NCBI RefSeq assembly: GCF_017309955.1
Contig: NZ_CP021248.1
Location: 310,001 to 374,000 of the forward strand
Origin: Novosphingobium sp. KA1
GTDB lineage: Bacteria; Pseudomonadota; Alphaproteobacteria; Sphingomonadales; Sphingomonadaceae
Length of the DNA stretch: 64,000 nt
Direction: 5' to 3'
Made by a program: the position numbers and the translations under genes. Below, in pieces: positions 27,823 to 37,584 of this stretch. Position 1 is the first letter of the stretch; each line of letters begins with the position of its first letter. The notes below the pieces were generated by a model. That model was not told the DNA's origin and ran no database searches. It saw nothing but the letters and a program-made list of their open reading frames with translations.

Positions 27823-29898
27823 ATGCTTGTTGCGTTTGCAGGCAGGAAACGCCTGTCAGCCTCTCCCTTTGTGGTTGACCCCCAGAAGCTGCTCTTCTCG
27901 CTCAGCAGCTTGCTGGCGGCCGCCGCCACGCTGGCCATCGCCTTCTCAGCCAGTTTGCCGCGCCCCTGGTGGGCTCTGTTGACGGTATACGTTACCGCTC
28001 AACCCATGGCCGGTGCCTTTCGGCCCAAGGTTCTCTACCGTCTGGGCGGCATACTAACCGGTGCCGCTGTCACGATCCTGCTCGTTCCCAACTTGCAGAA
28101 CTCGCCCGAACTTCTGGTCTTGTGCCTCGCGGCCTGGACAGGTTTCTGCATCTATCTTGCGGTTCTTGATCGCACCCCGCGTGCTTTCCTGTTCCAGATG
28201 GCGGCGTTCAGCTCAGCGGTGATCAGCTTTCCCTATCTCGATGATCCGGGCAATATTTTCGAGACGACAGCCGCGCGCGTGCAGGAGATGACGGTCGCGA
28301 TCCTGTGCGTGACCGCGGTCCATGCGCTGCTGCAACCCTGGAGCGCGACGCCGGCTATCCGCGCACGCGTCCAATCCTTTCTGGGCCATGCTCGCCGCTG
28401 GACGGCCGAAGCGCTTGGCAGTCAGCATACACGCCTCGAGGATGCGCATCGGCGCATGTTGGCGGCAGACGTCACCGAGCTTGGCATGATCGCGGTCCAT
28501 TTGCCGTTCGATCAGCGCTGGGCGCCCGCGACCCGGCGGCGAGTTACGGCACTGCAACAGCAACTCGCCACCATCCTGCCGCTTGCCTCGGCGGCGGCGA
28601 ACCGGCTCGATCGCCTGCGCGAAAGCGGCGATCTTCCGCCGGAGCTCGGGGCTTTGCTTGCCGACATCACCGACTGGCTGGACGATGAACAAAGTGAACT
28701 GCACCGGGTGGGACCGCTGGTGCGGCGGTGCGAGGCGCTGGCGGAATCCGGGGAGACGCGCGGAGGCTGGAGCGGATTGCTGACCGCGAGCGCCTGCATC
28801 CGCATCGCCGAGTTCCTGACCGCTTTGGCGGCGTGCCGAAGACTGGCGGGCAGGATCGGGTCACCGGGGCGACCCAGTGATAAAATTCTCGCCGCAGAAC
28901 CCTTTTCCCTTGCCCGCGATCATGGCGTCGCCGCGCTGGCGGGACTAGCGACCGCCACGGCGATCGCGCTCTATTGTGCCGTCTGGATCCTGCTTGCCTG
29001 GCCGAACGGATCGGCGACGGCTGCCTTTGCCGCGCTCATCACCTGTTCCTTTGCGGCGCAGGACGATCCCGCGCCGGTGATCGGTCGCTATCTCGTGGCG
29101 ACGCTCAAGACTTTCCCATTGGCGGCCCTCTACCTCTTCGTGATCCTCCCCCGGGTCGATGGTTATGAGATGCTGATCATCACCCTGGCTCCGGCCCTCC
29201 TGTGGATGGGCTATATCCAGGCCGATCCCGCGCGCTCGCCGCAGGCCTTGCCGATGTTCTCCTGCTTCATTGTCGCCATGGGCTTTCTTGCGCGATTCCA
29301 GGCGGATTTTGCACTGTTCATCAACACCGGGCTGGCGCAACTCGGTGGAATTGTCACCACACTTGCGGTGACGCGGATGTTCCGATCGGCCAATGTTCTG
29401 TGGACCGCGCGGCGCATCCTGCGCGCGAACTGGAGTGAGCTTGCCCTGCTTGCCGATATTCGCAGACCCTTCCGCCCGGACCGCTGGACGGCCAGAGCGG
29501 TCGACCGGCTCGGGCAGGTGGCTGCGCGCATGGCTGTGGCCACCGCCGGCGATGCGCTCCACGCCGCCGATGGTCTGGCGGACCTCAGGATCGGCCGCAA
29601 CATCATCCCGATCCGCCGGGCGCTGTCTCATGTCCCGCATGACGTGCGTCACCGCCTGGGCGCGGTACTTGCCGGGCTGACGGTGTTTTATGGCGAGCGC
29701 TGGCGGCATGGCCATGCGGATGCGCCGCCGCCTGGGCTGCTCGATCCGATCGATCGGGCCTTGGAGGCACTCCTCAGCCAGCCACTCGACGCGCATCGCC
29801 GGCCTGCCTTGCGGGCGCTTGTCGGGATGCGTTGCAATCTCTTCCCGGCCGCCGGAGCACCCGACATCGCTACGGTAAGGGCAGGGGGGGGCGCATGA
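27823..29898 (+). CDS. FUSC-family inner-membrane efflux protein (AaeB-like)
   Basis: A 691-aa fusaric-acid-resistance type transporter: two sets of about five membrane helices around a long soluble domain. Signature text includes PRPWWALLTVYVTAQPMAGAFRPK at the N-terminus. AaeB-type proteins export aromatic carboxylic acids. Start is at GTG 27820 or ATG 27823. It overlaps the DUF1656 gene by ATGA, opening an aaeB-aaeX-aaeA-nodT-type operon. Confidence 0.88.
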   Translation: MLVAFAGRKRLSASPFVVDPQKLLFSLSSLLAAAATLAIAFSASLPRPWWALLTVYVTAQPMAGAFRPKVLYRLGGILTGAAVTILLVPNLQNSPELLVLCLAAWTGFCIYLAVLDRTPRAFLFQMAAFSSAVISFPYLDDPGNIFETTAARVQEMTVAILCVTAVHALLQPWSATPAIRARVQSFLGHARRWTAEALGSQHTRLEDAHRRMLAADVTELGMIAVHLPFDQRWAPATRRRVTALQQQLATILPLASAAANRLDRLRESGDLPPELGALLADITDWLDDEQSELHRVGPLVRRCEALAESGETRGGWSGLLTASACIRIAEFLTALAACRRLAGRIGSPGRPSDKILAAEPFSLARDHGVAALAGLATATAIALYCAVWILLAWPNGSATAAFAALITCSFAAQDDPAPVIGRYLVATLKTFPLAALYLFVILPRVDGYEMLIITLAPALLWMGYIQADPARSPQALPMFSCFIVAMGFLARFQADFALFINTGLAQLGGIVTTLAVTRMFRSANVLWTARRILRANWSELALLADIRRPFRPDRWTARAVDRLGQVAARMAVATAGDALHAADGLADLRIGRNIIPIRRALSHVPHDVRHRLGAVLAGLTVFYGERWRHGHADAPPPGLLDPIDRALEALLSQPLDAHRRPALRALVGMRCNLFPAAGAPDIATVRAGGGA

Positions 29899-30119
29899 TC
29901 GAGGAACTCAATGTGCTCGGCGTCTACATGCCTGCGGCGCTCGTCTGGGGCGTTCTGGCGGCGGTCCTCGTCTATCTTGCGCGGGGGCTCCTGCAGCGCC
30001 TGCCGGCTTATCGGCTACTCTGGCATCCGAGCCTGCTCGAACTCGCTCTCTTCATTCTGCTGTGGTGGGGCCTGAGCGCTCTCGCCGATAGCCTTCTCTA
30101 CCGATGGATCGCTTCCTGA
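29895..30119 (+). CDS. DUF1656 small membrane protein (AaeX-like)
   Basis: 74 aa with two helices and the family start EELNVLGVYMPAALVWGVLA. DUF1656 proteins always accompany FUSC/HlyD efflux pairs. Coupled to the FUSC gene upstream and 1 nt from the HlyD gene downstream. Confidence 0.85.
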   Translation: MIEELNVLGVYMPAALVWGVLAAVLVYLARGLLQRLPAYRLLWHPSLLELALFILLWWGLSALADSLLYRWIAS

Positions 30120-30120
30120 C

Positions 30121-31020
30121 ATGCTGCATCGACAAAATCTCCTGCGATCGCTCGCCACGCTCCTCGTCATTTTCGTGATTTTGGGGGGGATATATGCACT
30201 GTGGCTGCGTTATCAGGTCGAGCCGGTCACACGCGATGGCAAGGTGCGTGCGGACATGGTACCGGTTGCCGCCGATGTCAGCGGGCTCGTCACCGAGGTG
30301 AAAGTCGCCGACAACCAGACGGTTCGAAAAGGCGACGTGCTCTTCATCATCGACCGCCCGCGTTACCGGCTCGCGCTGGAGCAGGCCGAGGCTAATGTGG
30401 CAAGCCAGCGCACAGCCCTGACGCAGGCAGTGAAGGAAGATCGGCGCAACCGCGCCATGCCCGAGGTGATCGCCGCCGAAGTGATCGAGCAGGGCACAGC
30501 GCGGGTCGAAGGGCTGCGGGCGACGATCGGGCAGGCCGTCGCGGCGCGCGACCTCGCCCGCTTCAATCTCGAACGAACAGTCGTGCGCGCGCCGGTAGAC
30601 GGGACCGTATCCAACATGTCGCTCCAGCCCGGGGTTTATCTGACCGCCGGCAAGGCTGCGCTGGCGCTGGTCTATGATCACTCGCTCCGTGTTGAAGGCT
30701 ATTTTGAGGAAACCAAATTGCCGGCGATCCGGGTCGGCGACCCTGCGAGCATCTATCTGATGGGGGTTGCCGACGAGATCGAAGGGCATGTCCAGAGCAT
30801 CGCGGGCGGTGTTGAGGATCGCGAGCGGGCCGGTGCCGACGGACAATTGGCCAATGTGAATCCGTCCTTCACCTGGGTGCGTCTGGCGCAGCGCATTCCG
30901 GTGCGTGTGACGATCGACAGGATTCCGCCCAATGTGCGGATGATTCCGGGCCAGACGGCCACGGTTGTCGTTCATCCGCGCGATGACGGGCGCAGTGTGC
31001 ACCGGAGCCTGCCATGGTAA
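30121..31020 (+). CDS. HlyD-family periplasmic adaptor (AaeA-like)
   Basis: A 299-aa membrane fusion protein: one N-terminal helix (about 8-30), lipoyl halves (VPVAADVSGLVTEVKVADNQTVRKGDVLF; APVDGTVSNMSLQPGVYL) around a short helical hairpin. It links the FUSC pump to the outer-membrane channel. Overlaps the downstream NodT gene by 7 nt. Confidence 0.9.
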   Translation: MLHRQNLLRSLATLLVIFVILGGIYALWLRYQVEPVTRDGKVRADMVPVAADVSGLVTEVKVADNQTVRKGDVLFIIDRPRYRLALEQAEANVASQRTALTQAVKEDRRNRAMPEVIAAEVIEQGTARVEGLRATIGQAVAARDLARFNLERTVVRAPVDGTVSNMSLQPGVYLTAGKAALALVYDHSLRVEGYFEETKLPAIRVGDPASIYLMGVADEIEGHVQSIAGGVEDRERAGADGQLANVNPSFTWVRLAQRIPVRVTIDRIPPNVRMIPGQTATVVVHPRDDGRSVHRSLPW

Positions 31021-32423
31021 GGCGTTCGCTGGTACTGGCGGCCGCAGCCGCCCTGAGTGGATGCACGGTGGTCGGCTCCGACTATCATGTGCCCGACGCC
31101 GCGATGGTGAAGTCGCCTATGGCGCAAGGCGCATTTCAATCAGGAAGCGTCGTTACGACACAGGAACCGCTGCCAGATCATTGGTGGCGACTCTACGAGG
31201 ACCCGGTCCTCGACGGGCTGATCGAACAGGCATTCCTCGCCAATACAGACCTGCGCGTGGCCGAGGCCAATCTCGAACGCAGCCAGGCCTTGCTTGACGA
31301 GCGAAATGTGGGCCGGGAGATCCAGGGCAGCGTCAATGCCGAAACAAGCTGGGCCCAGCGCTCGGCGGAAGCCGAGTTGAACCATGTGAAGCCGCCGACG
31401 CGGCAAATCTACAATATGGGGATTGGCGCCAGCTATGATCTCGATCTGTTTGGCGGAATAAGGCGTGGGATCGAGGCGGCGAACGCCGATGCCGAAGCGG
31501 CCGTCGCAGCGCGCGATCTGGTGCGCGTGACCGTCGCGGCCGAAACGGCGCGCGCCTATGCCGATATCTGCAACGCGGGCTATCAGCGCGATGTGCTGGG
31601 TCGTGCGATTGCCGTTCTGGAGCAAAGCGTTCGTCTGACCCGGATCATGGTGTCGCATGGGCGCGCGGCACCCTATGAACTGGACCGGCGGCAAGCCTTG
31701 CTCGAAACCAGCAAGGCACGGCTGCCACGGTTGGTGGCGCGTCAGCGCAACGCCCTTTTTCGTGTCACGGCTCTGGCTGGTCGCACGCCGGGCGAAGCGG
31801 ATACTGGCCTGTTCGCCTGTCACGCATCGCTAGCGCTGAGACGCGTGATCCCCGTTGGCGATGGTGCGGCGCTGCTCAAGCGCCGGCCCGACATCCGTAT
31901 GGCTGAGCGCCGTCTCGCCGCGACGACAGCGCGGATCGGGGTCTCCACCGCCGATCTCTATCCCGACATCCGTCTGGGAGCATCGGTCGGTTCCACCGGT
32001 GCTGCCGCTGATTTCCTGTCGCCGCTCACCAACCGTTTCGGTCTCGGCCCGCTGATCAGCTGGACGCTCAACCGACACGCTGTTCGCGCCCGCATTGCGG
32101 CAACAGAAGCCCAAAGCCGCGGCGACCTAGCCGCATTTGATGGCGTGGTGATCAAGGCATTGCGGGAGGTGGAAACGGCGCTGACCAATTATCAGGCCGG
32201 GCTTGAGCAGCAGGAAGGTCTCGATCGCGCATCCGCAGATGTCATGCGGGCAGCGCTGCGGATGGGGCAGTTGCGGCGTGGAGGCAAGATCGCGGCGTTG
32301 CCCGCGTTGGAGGCCGAACGCGACCAGATTGCGGCGGATCAGGCCGTGGCCGAAGCGCGCGCGGCAATCAATGACGATCAGATTACGCTGTTCCTCGCAC
32401 TTGGTGGTGGGTGGTCCAACTGA
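31014..32423 (+). CDS. Efflux outer-membrane lipoprotein (NodT family)
   Basis: A 469-aa TolC-like channel with a lipobox at residues 14-17 (LSGC), short signal peptide and two OEP repeats (SYDLDLFGGIRRGIEAANADAEAA, LLKRRPDIRMAERRLAATTARIGV). Last gene of the Aae-type operon. Unlike the first NodT gene at 4.0 kb, the signal peptide here is short and ordinary. Confidence 0.9.
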   Translation: MVRRSLVLAAAAALSGCTVVGSDYHVPDAAMVKSPMAQGAFQSGSVVTTQEPLPDHWWRLYEDPVLDGLIEQAFLANTDLRVAEANLERSQALLDERNVGREIQGSVNAETSWAQRSAEAELNHVKPPTRQIYNMGIGASYDLDLFGGIRRGIEAANADAEAAVAARDLVRVTVAAETARAYADICNAGYQRDVLGRAIAVLEQSVRLTRIMVSHGRAAPYELDRRQALLETSKARLPRLVARQRNALFRVTALAGRTPGEADTGLFACHASLALRRVIPVGDGAALLKRRPDIRMAERRLAATTARIGVSTADLYPDIRLGASVGSTGAAADFLSPLTNRFGLGPLISWTLNRHAVRARIAATEAQSRGDLAAFDGVVIKALREVETALTNYQAGLEQQEGLDRASADVMRAALRMGQLRRGGKIAALPALEAERDQIAADQAVAEARAAINDDQITLFLALGGGWSN

Positions 32424-32550
32424 TGCCCGATGTGTTTTTCTCCACCGCCAGAAGTTGGATTGCCAGGTTCGCTGCCAGAGCGCGGGCAGCCTTACAGGCC
32501 TCGAACGAACGCACTGGTGGACATTTCCCGATGCTGAGCCTGGATATGGC

Positions 32551-32934
32551 TCATTTCTCCTCGACGGTGCGATCGAGCGTGAGGCTCCCCACCTTGCCAT
32601 CATCGAGGCGGACGACCGCTGTCCAATAGAGATCGGCTCGGTTGAAGTCATGCACCGTCATCCAGTCGGAATAGACACAGCGGGCGATGGCAGGATCTTT
32701 CCGATCGCCCGCGCAACGGGCGCCAGCCTTTTCGAGGATGTCGAGTGCGCTCCAGAAGGACATGCCGAGCGGAATTTCTCTAGAAAGCGTGGTGCGTGTC
32801 TTCTCGATGTCATTGTCCCACTGATAGTCGTCTTCGAGAACGCTGAATTGAAATGGGCGCTCTGACTTATCCTTCGCCTGAAGGGTGCAGGGAAGTGAAA
32901 GCAGGGCGGCGAGAGCGATGAAAGGCTTGTACAT
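32551..32934 (-). CDS. Secreted hypothetical protein
   Basis: 127 aa with a clear signal peptide (MYKPFIALAALLSLPCTLQA, about 1-20). The mature part contains two Cys and ends WTAVVRLDDGKVGSLTLDRTVEEK. No family recognised. The start at 32934 is chosen for the signal peptide. Convergent with the efflux operon. Confidence 0.65.
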   Translation of the reverse strand: MYKPFIALAALLSLPCTLQAKDKSERPFQFSVLEDDYQWDNDIEKTRTTLSREIPLGMSFWSALDILEKAGARCAGDRKDPAIARCVYSDWMTVHDFNRADLYWTAVVRLDDGKVGSLTLDRTVEEK

Positions 32935-33165
32935 ATTGAGCCTTCTAACGAGTTCTAAGCCGCGAAAACCCGCAAAATCTTGAAGTTTCCCATCAAGGAT
33001 TTTGTTGTTGCCGAGCTGCGCTTCTCCGCGCCTTCGATCTTGAAAACACGGGATGGTTGTAAGAGCAGGCGCGAGATGCTCAGCGCATCGGGGATACAAG
33101 AATGACCTGCCCCCCGCTGAGTGGCCCAGAGACTATGATAGTCTGGACCACGAAAGGGACGATGA

Positions 33166-33444
33166 ATGCCGAGCAAGAAGCACAAGCCGGAAGAGATTAT
33201 CGGCAAGCTGCGTGAAGTTGAGATTGTGCTGGCGCAGGGAGCGAGCACGGCTGAAGCCTGCCGCCGGATCGCGGTCAGCGAGCAAACCTATTATCGCTGG
33301 CGGAAGGAATATGGCGGCCTGAAGACGGACCAGGCGCGGCGTATGAAGGATCTGGAGAAAGAGAACCAGCGTCTTCGCCGGGCGATTTCGGACCTGACGC
33401 TGGACAAGCTGATCCTGCAGGAGGCTGCCAAGGGAAACTTCTGA
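33166..33444 (+). CDS. IS3-family OrfA
   Basis: 92 aa: HTH ([27 protein letters not shown]) and leucine-zipper region ([27 protein letters not shown]). A programmed -1 frameshift with orfB, usual in the family, would make the full transposase. Confidence 0.92.
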   Translation: MPSKKHKPEEIIGKLREVEIVLAQGASTAEACRRIAVSEQTYYRWRKEYGGLKTDQARRMKDLEKENQRLRRAISDLTLDKLILQEAAKGNF

Positions 33445-33494
33445 GCCCTGCGCGGCGGCGGCGCTGCATCGATCATGTACGACGAGAGCTTCCG

Positions 33495-34337
33495 GTGTCC
33501 GAGCGACGGATATGCCGGGTGCTGGGTCAGCATCGATCGACACAACGCAAGGTGCCGCGCGGGGCGGATGACGAACAGGCGCTGACAGAGGATATCATCG
33601 CTTTGGCGAAGCAATATGGCCGTTATGGCTATCGCCGGGTGACGGCATTGCTGTGCCATGCGGGATGGACGGTGAACCATAAACGGGTTGAGCGGATCTG
33701 GCGGCGTGAGGGGCTGAAGGTTCCGCTGCGTCAGCCAAAGCGGGGACGCCTGTGGCTCAATGACGGTTCATGCATCCGCCTGCGGCCCGAATATCCGGGA
33801 CATGTCTGGGCCTACGATTTCGTCGAGGGGCGGACGCATGATGGCCGCAAGTTCCGCATCCTCACGATCATCGACGAGGCCAGCAGGGAATGCCTGGCGC
33901 TCATCGTTGCACGGCAGCTCAAGCATGAGGATGTTCTGGCGGCCCTGGCCGACCTGTTCATCTCGCGCGGTCCGCCTGCACATATACGGTCCGATAATGG
34001 CAGCGAATTTATCGCGACCGCCGTCCAGAAATGGCTGGGCCAGATCGGCGTGAAGACACTCTACATCACACCGGGATCACCATGGGAGAATGGCTATAAC
34101 GAAAGCTTCAACGGGTCGCTTCGCGACGAACTGCTCAACGGCGAGATCTTCTACAGCCTCGCGGAGGCCAAGGTACTGATCGAGGCATGGCGGCGGCATT
34201 ACAACACCGTTCGCCCTCACAGCAGCCTGGGCTACCGACCGCCGGCACCAGAAACGGCGACACCGCCATATCCGGCCTCCGGTTCCGCTTCGCTCCACCT
34301 CCGTCCGGATATGGCGGTGATGAGCTTAATGCACTAA
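33495..34337 (+). CDS. IS3-family OrfB transposase
   Basis: 280 aa rve/DDE core: [29 protein letters not shown] and [16 protein letters not shown] give the three acidic residues. The frame stays open upstream through [14 protein letters not shown] toward orfA, consistent with frameshift fusion, so the GTG at 33495 may not be the real start. Confidence 0.9.
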   Translation: MSERRICRVLGQHRSTQRKVPRGADDEQALTEDIIALAKQYGRYGYRRVTALLCHAGWTVNHKRVERIWRREGLKVPLRQPKRGRLWLNDGSCIRLRPEYPGHVWAYDFVEGRTHDGRKFRILTIIDEASRECLALIVARQLKHEDVLAALADLFISRGPPAHIRSDNGSEFIATAVQKWLGQIGVKTLYITPGSPWENGYNESFNGSLRDELLNGEIFYSLAEAKVLIEAWRRHYNTVRPHSSLGYRPPAPETATPPYPASGSASLHLRPDMAVMSLMH

Positions 34338-34371
34338 CAAACCAATCGGTCCACTCGGTGGGGGCAGATCA

Positions 34372-34721
34372 ACCGTCGTCAGCATTTGTGCTGTTTCGTA
34401 AGGCTTGGGAATCATGATGCTTTTGGGAACACTATAGAGTGGCCATTCTGCGGCACTATCTCCCGACACATAGATCACAGGAATATCTGGCTGCAGTTCG
34501 CGGGCCCGCCACGATACCTCCCATCCATTGGGCCCCAACCCGAGCCTCACATCGGTAATCACCCCTGCAATTTCATGATGGCGGCCATCGAGAATGGTAA
34601 TCGCCTCTGATCCAGAAAACGCGGGGAGGACGGCATATCCGCCGATTTCCAGCATCTCCTGGACTGTCCAGAGGATCAGCGGTTCGTCCTCCACCACCAG
34701 CAGTAATGAGCCGTCTGACAC
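34372..34721 (-). pseudogene. Response-regulator receiver protein, C-terminus cut by IS3 copy 1
   Basis: A CheY-like receiver domain: LLLVVEDEPLILWTVQEML (acidic pocket), the phosphoacceptor Asp in GVITDVRLGLGPNG, and the Lys in IMIPKPYETAQML. The frame continues past 34371 into IS DNA and ends at 34326 with IS-encoded residues. The receiver core is nearly whole, so partial activity is possible. GTG 34721 is the likely start; an ATG at 34916 would overlap clcA. Confidence 0.7.
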
Positions 34722-34845
34722 GACATCGCCGCTCCCTGCTAACCCCTGTTCCCACTTGCGGCAGGGAATTATGTCGTGATGCGAACGAAATTGCTGGCGA
34801 TTAGTTCCCAAAGGCGTCGGCAGCGGGTTCGACGCGCTGCTGATC

Positions 34846-36642
34846 CTAGCTTGGGTTCTGGGCTGGGTATGACCGGGACTTGGTGCCAACATGGCGTGAA
34901 CGACCGAGTTCGGCATGACGGTTCGCGCTGCGGGTTTTGAGCAGATCCTGGCGCGAGAGAATGCCGAGCACGCGCCGGGTTTCAGGCTCGATGATCGGAA
35001 TGCGGCCGATCCCGGATTCGACGATGAGATCGGCGACTACCCCGGTCGGCGTGTCGGGATAGGCAACGGGCTGCGCCGCATCTGAGATTGCATCGACGAG
35101 CGGCGTTTGATCGTTGTCGCGGTCGCCCTGCCAGCGCAGGGCATCGGTGCGGGAGACGAGACCCAGCAACCTGCCTTGCGGATCGATCACCGGATAGCTG
35201 CGATGCTCGGCTTCGGTTGCGAAGAAGGATACCGCCGCCTCCACGGTCATCGTCCCCGGTAGCGTCGCCGGATCGCGCGTCATGATCTGAGACGCCTGGA
35301 TGAGGTCAAGGGGATCGACCGTATATTCCTGGAGGATATGCCGGCCGCGCCGCGCGATCTTTTCGGTGAGGATCGATCGCCGCATCAGCAGCACGCTGAC
35401 GGTATAGGCGCCGCCCGCAGCCGCGATCGTGCATGGGATGGCACTGAAATGTCCGGTGAGTTCGACCGCGAAGATTGCGCCAGTCATTGGCGCACGCATC
35501 GCGCCGCTCATAATCCCCGCCATGCCGATCATGGCCCAGAACCCGGGATCGCCGGGTAGAAACTGCCCAAGCAGAAAGCCGGCGGCGCCGCCCAGGATGA
35601 GGAGCGGCGCCAGCACGCCGCCTGATGTGCCCGACCCCAAGGCGACCAGCCAGACGATGGCCTTCACGACGAGGAGCGCGGCAACGACCCGGAGCGATAG
35701 CGAGGCGTTGAGGAGGGCCTCGATGCTCGCATATCCTGCACCCAGCACATGAGCATCGATGAGACCGCCCAGTCCGACGACGACCGCGCCGATTGCCGGC
35801 CACCACATCCAATGAAATGGCAGGCGATGGAAGAGATCCTCGATGCGGTAGAGGGATGTCGACAACAGCGCGGCTTCTAGACCGACGATGAGACCGATCC
35901 CACCCGAAGCGAGCAGAGCCCAGCTTGCTTGCGGGGCGATCGCCGTCATGGGGAACATCGGTCCTGATCCGAGCAGCAGGGGGCGCCAGGCAAAGGAAAT
36001 GAGCGCCGCGACGAGCACGGGGACGAAGCTGCGCGGTTTCCATTCGAACAGGAGCACTTCGACGGCCAGCAATATCGCGGCGAGCGGCGTACCGAAGATC
36101 GCGGTCATGCCGGCCGCCGCGCCGGCCACGAGCAGCGTCTTGCGTTCTGCTGCGCTGAGGTGGAAGCATTGAGCGAAAAGGGAGCCAATGGCACCGCCCG
36201 TCATGATGATCGGCCCTTCCGCGCCGAATGGACCGCCGCTGCCGATCGAGATCGCCGAGGACAAGGGTTTGAGCAGCGCGACCTTGAGCGACAGTCGGCT
36301 CTCGCCGAACAGGATCGTCTCGATCGCCTCGGGAATGCCATGGCCGCGGATCTTGTCCGACCCGAACCGCGCCATCAGACCCACGACAAGGCTGCCGACG
36401 ACGGGGATCACCACCACCAGCCAGCCCACCGATGCATCGGTGATCACCGAATGATCAGCAGAAAGACGACCGAACCAGAAGAGATTGGTGGCGATCGCAA
36501 TGAGTTTGACCAGCACCCACGCGCCAAAGGCGCCGCCCGTTCCGACCACGATGGCCATGATCGCCAGCATGACCATGCGGCGGTCGACACTATGGTCGGC
36601 GAGTTGATGGCCTTCGACGGCGCGCGGAGGTGTCAGCGACAT
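34846..36642 (-). CDS. clcA: ClC-family chloride channel/antiporter with CBS domains
   Basis: A 598-aa ClC protein: about 10-12 membrane helices, selectivity-filter motifs GSGGPFGAEGPI and GSGTSGG, and a C-terminal pair of CBS domains (IMTRDPATLPGTMTVEAAVSFF; VADLIVESGIGRIPII). It moves Cl- (or similar anions), with CBS domains sensing nucleotides or ionic state. Divergent from marR across a palindromic operator, so likely under that regulator. Confidence 0.9.
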   Translation of the reverse strand: MSLTPPRAVEGHQLADHSVDRRMVMLAIMAIVVGTGGAFGAWVLVKLIAIATNLFWFGRLSADHSVITDASVGWLVVVIPVVGSLVVGLMARFGSDKIRGHGIPEAIETILFGESRLSLKVALLKPLSSAISIGSGGPFGAEGPIIMTGGAIGSLFAQCFHLSAAERKTLLVAGAAAGMTAIFGTPLAAILLAVEVLLFEWKPRSFVPVLVAALISFAWRPLLLGSGPMFPMTAIAPQASWALLASGGIGLIVGLEAALLSTSLYRIEDLFHRLPFHWMWWPAIGAVVVGLGGLIDAHVLGAGYASIEALLNASLSLRVVAALLVVKAIVWLVALGSGTSGGVLAPLLILGGAAGFLLGQFLPGDPGFWAMIGMAGIMSGAMRAPMTGAIFAVELTGHFSAIPCTIAAAGGAYTVSVLLMRRSILTEKIARRGRHILQEYTVDPLDLIQASQIMTRDPATLPGTMTVEAAVSFFATEAEHRSYPVIDPQGRLLGLVSRTDALRWQGDRDNDQTPLVDAISDAAQPVAYPDTPTGVVADLIVESGIGRIPIIEPETRRVLGILSRQDLLKTRSANRHAELGRSRHVGTKSRSYPAQNPS

Positions 36643-36680
36643 GAATCGACATTATCCTGTAAAAATGAGTACGCGCCCAC

Positions 36681-36699
36681 TATATCGCATTGCGATACA
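36681..36699. promoter_or_regulatory. MarR-type palindromic operator (copy B)
   Basis: TATATCGCATTGCGATACA. The core TATCGCA-T-TGCGATA (36683-36697) is a perfect 7-1-7 palindrome between divergent clcA and marR. The same motif occurs at 26650-26668. Confidence 0.7.
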
Positions 36700-36719
36700 G
36701 TTCAACCAGTGAGGATCAT

Positions 36720-37148
36720 TTGAGGCAAAAGGATAAATTGTTGGGAGATGCCGACTATGCGGCGCTGGCCTCGTTTCGCCACGCCATTCGCCGCTTCCAG
36801 GCGTTCAGCGAGGAAAGGGCCATTGAAGTCGGATTGACGCCGCAGCAGCACCAGGCGCTGCTCGCGATCCGGGGCTGTCCGCCGGAAGAAGCCACCGTCG
36901 GGCATGTCGCGGAACGTCTGATATTAAAGCCGCACAGCGCCACGGGTCTGATCAATCGCCTCGAGGCGTTGGAGCTGATTACGCGTGAAGCGGCCGCCAC
37001 TGATCGCAGGCGGGCGCTGCTGCGCCTCACCTCCAAGGCCTATGCCCTGCTCGACTCCCTGTCCGCCGTCCATCGTGAGGAAATCCAGCGCCTGCGGCCG
37101 GTCTTCACCGGCATCTTCGAACAGCTGGGGCGAACAAGCACGATTTAA
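36720..37148 (+). CDS. MarR-family transcriptional regulator
   Basis: About 142 aa with a winged helix (TVGHVAERLILKPHSATGLINRLEALELITREAAATDRRRALLRLT). The start is uncertain: TTG at 36720 is preferred because an earlier TTG (36690) falls inside the palindrome; a TTG at 36738 with AGGA upstream is also possible. Probably autoregulates through the adjacent palindrome and may act on the efflux region at 26.7 kb. Confidence 0.85.
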   Translation: MRQKDKLLGDADYAALASFRHAIRRFQAFSEERAIEVGLTPQQHQALLAIRGCPPEEATVGHVAERLILKPHSATGLINRLEALELITREAAATDRRRALLRLTSKAYALLDSLSAVHREEIQRLRPVFTGIFEQLGRTSTI

Positions 37149-37584
37149 TCCAAATTTCATGTTCTAAAATATGAATAACATTCATTAGTCTTATGGTAAT
37201 TTACCCGGCACAGTCCGATTTCCAGAGTGAAGACGCTTCACGACAACAGCGCCCGGAGAGGATCCCGCGAAAGCAGGCCGGAGCGCGGGAACGGAGACGG
37301 CAGCCGAGGACAAGTGTATGATGCGGAGTGAGCATCCAGGGGAGTCCCTGGCCCTGGAGCAATGGCGATCGGCTCAGGATCTGACCGCATCGCTGACGAC
37401 AGCGCAGGCGTCTTGGTCTAGCGGCTACTTCACCAGGTTAGACGCCGGCGCGCGGCCCCCCTACCGCAGCCGGCGTCTTTCCGAAGTTCGGTCAGGCCGG
37501 TCACTTACTAAATTATTCGGCACGAGAACGGGCAATTTGGCCGAGCCCGCATCGTGCGCGAAGTAACCGAGGTACACCTCTTCA
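37149..37584 (+). promoter_or_regulatory. Long leader of the PLP sulfur-enzyme gene with terminator hairpin
   Basis: 436 nt without a convincing protein gene. It contains GTGAAG-AC-GCTTCAC and several GC-rich repeats, then a strong hairpin (37440-37478; GACGCCGGC/GCCGGCGTC followed by TTTCC) about 107 nt before the ATG. This resembles an attenuated leader, but I do not recognise a known SAM riboswitch. Confidence 0.4.
37440..37478 (+). terminator. Terminator-like hairpin in the metB-type leader
   Basis: Nine to ten paired bases (AGACGCCGGC with GCCGGCGTCT) around a GC-rich loop, followed by TTTCC. Lies upstream of, and in the same direction as, the next gene. Confidence 0.5.

Larger units (their letters stand above)
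33103..34371 (+). mobile_element. IS3-family insertion sequence, copy 1
   Basis: 1269 bp bounded by imperfect inverted repeats (TGACCTGCCCCCC... left; ...GGGGGCAGATCA right). It carries orfA and orfB in the usual overlapping arrangement. All six-frame translations are identical to copy 3 at 61439-62707. No 3-4 bp target duplication is visible. The right end cuts a response-regulator gene. Confidence 0.9.

Noticed and set aside
33097..34375. Target-site duplications of the IS3 copies
   Set aside because: Flanks of all three copies (GAA/ACC, GTC/CAT, CCG/AGG) do not match in 3-4 bp, either within or in obvious cross-combinations.
37200..37440. Known SAM-type riboswitch upstream of the PLP enzyme
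   Set aside because: I looked for SAM-II, SAM-I and SAH signatures and none fit; only a generic structured leader is claimed.
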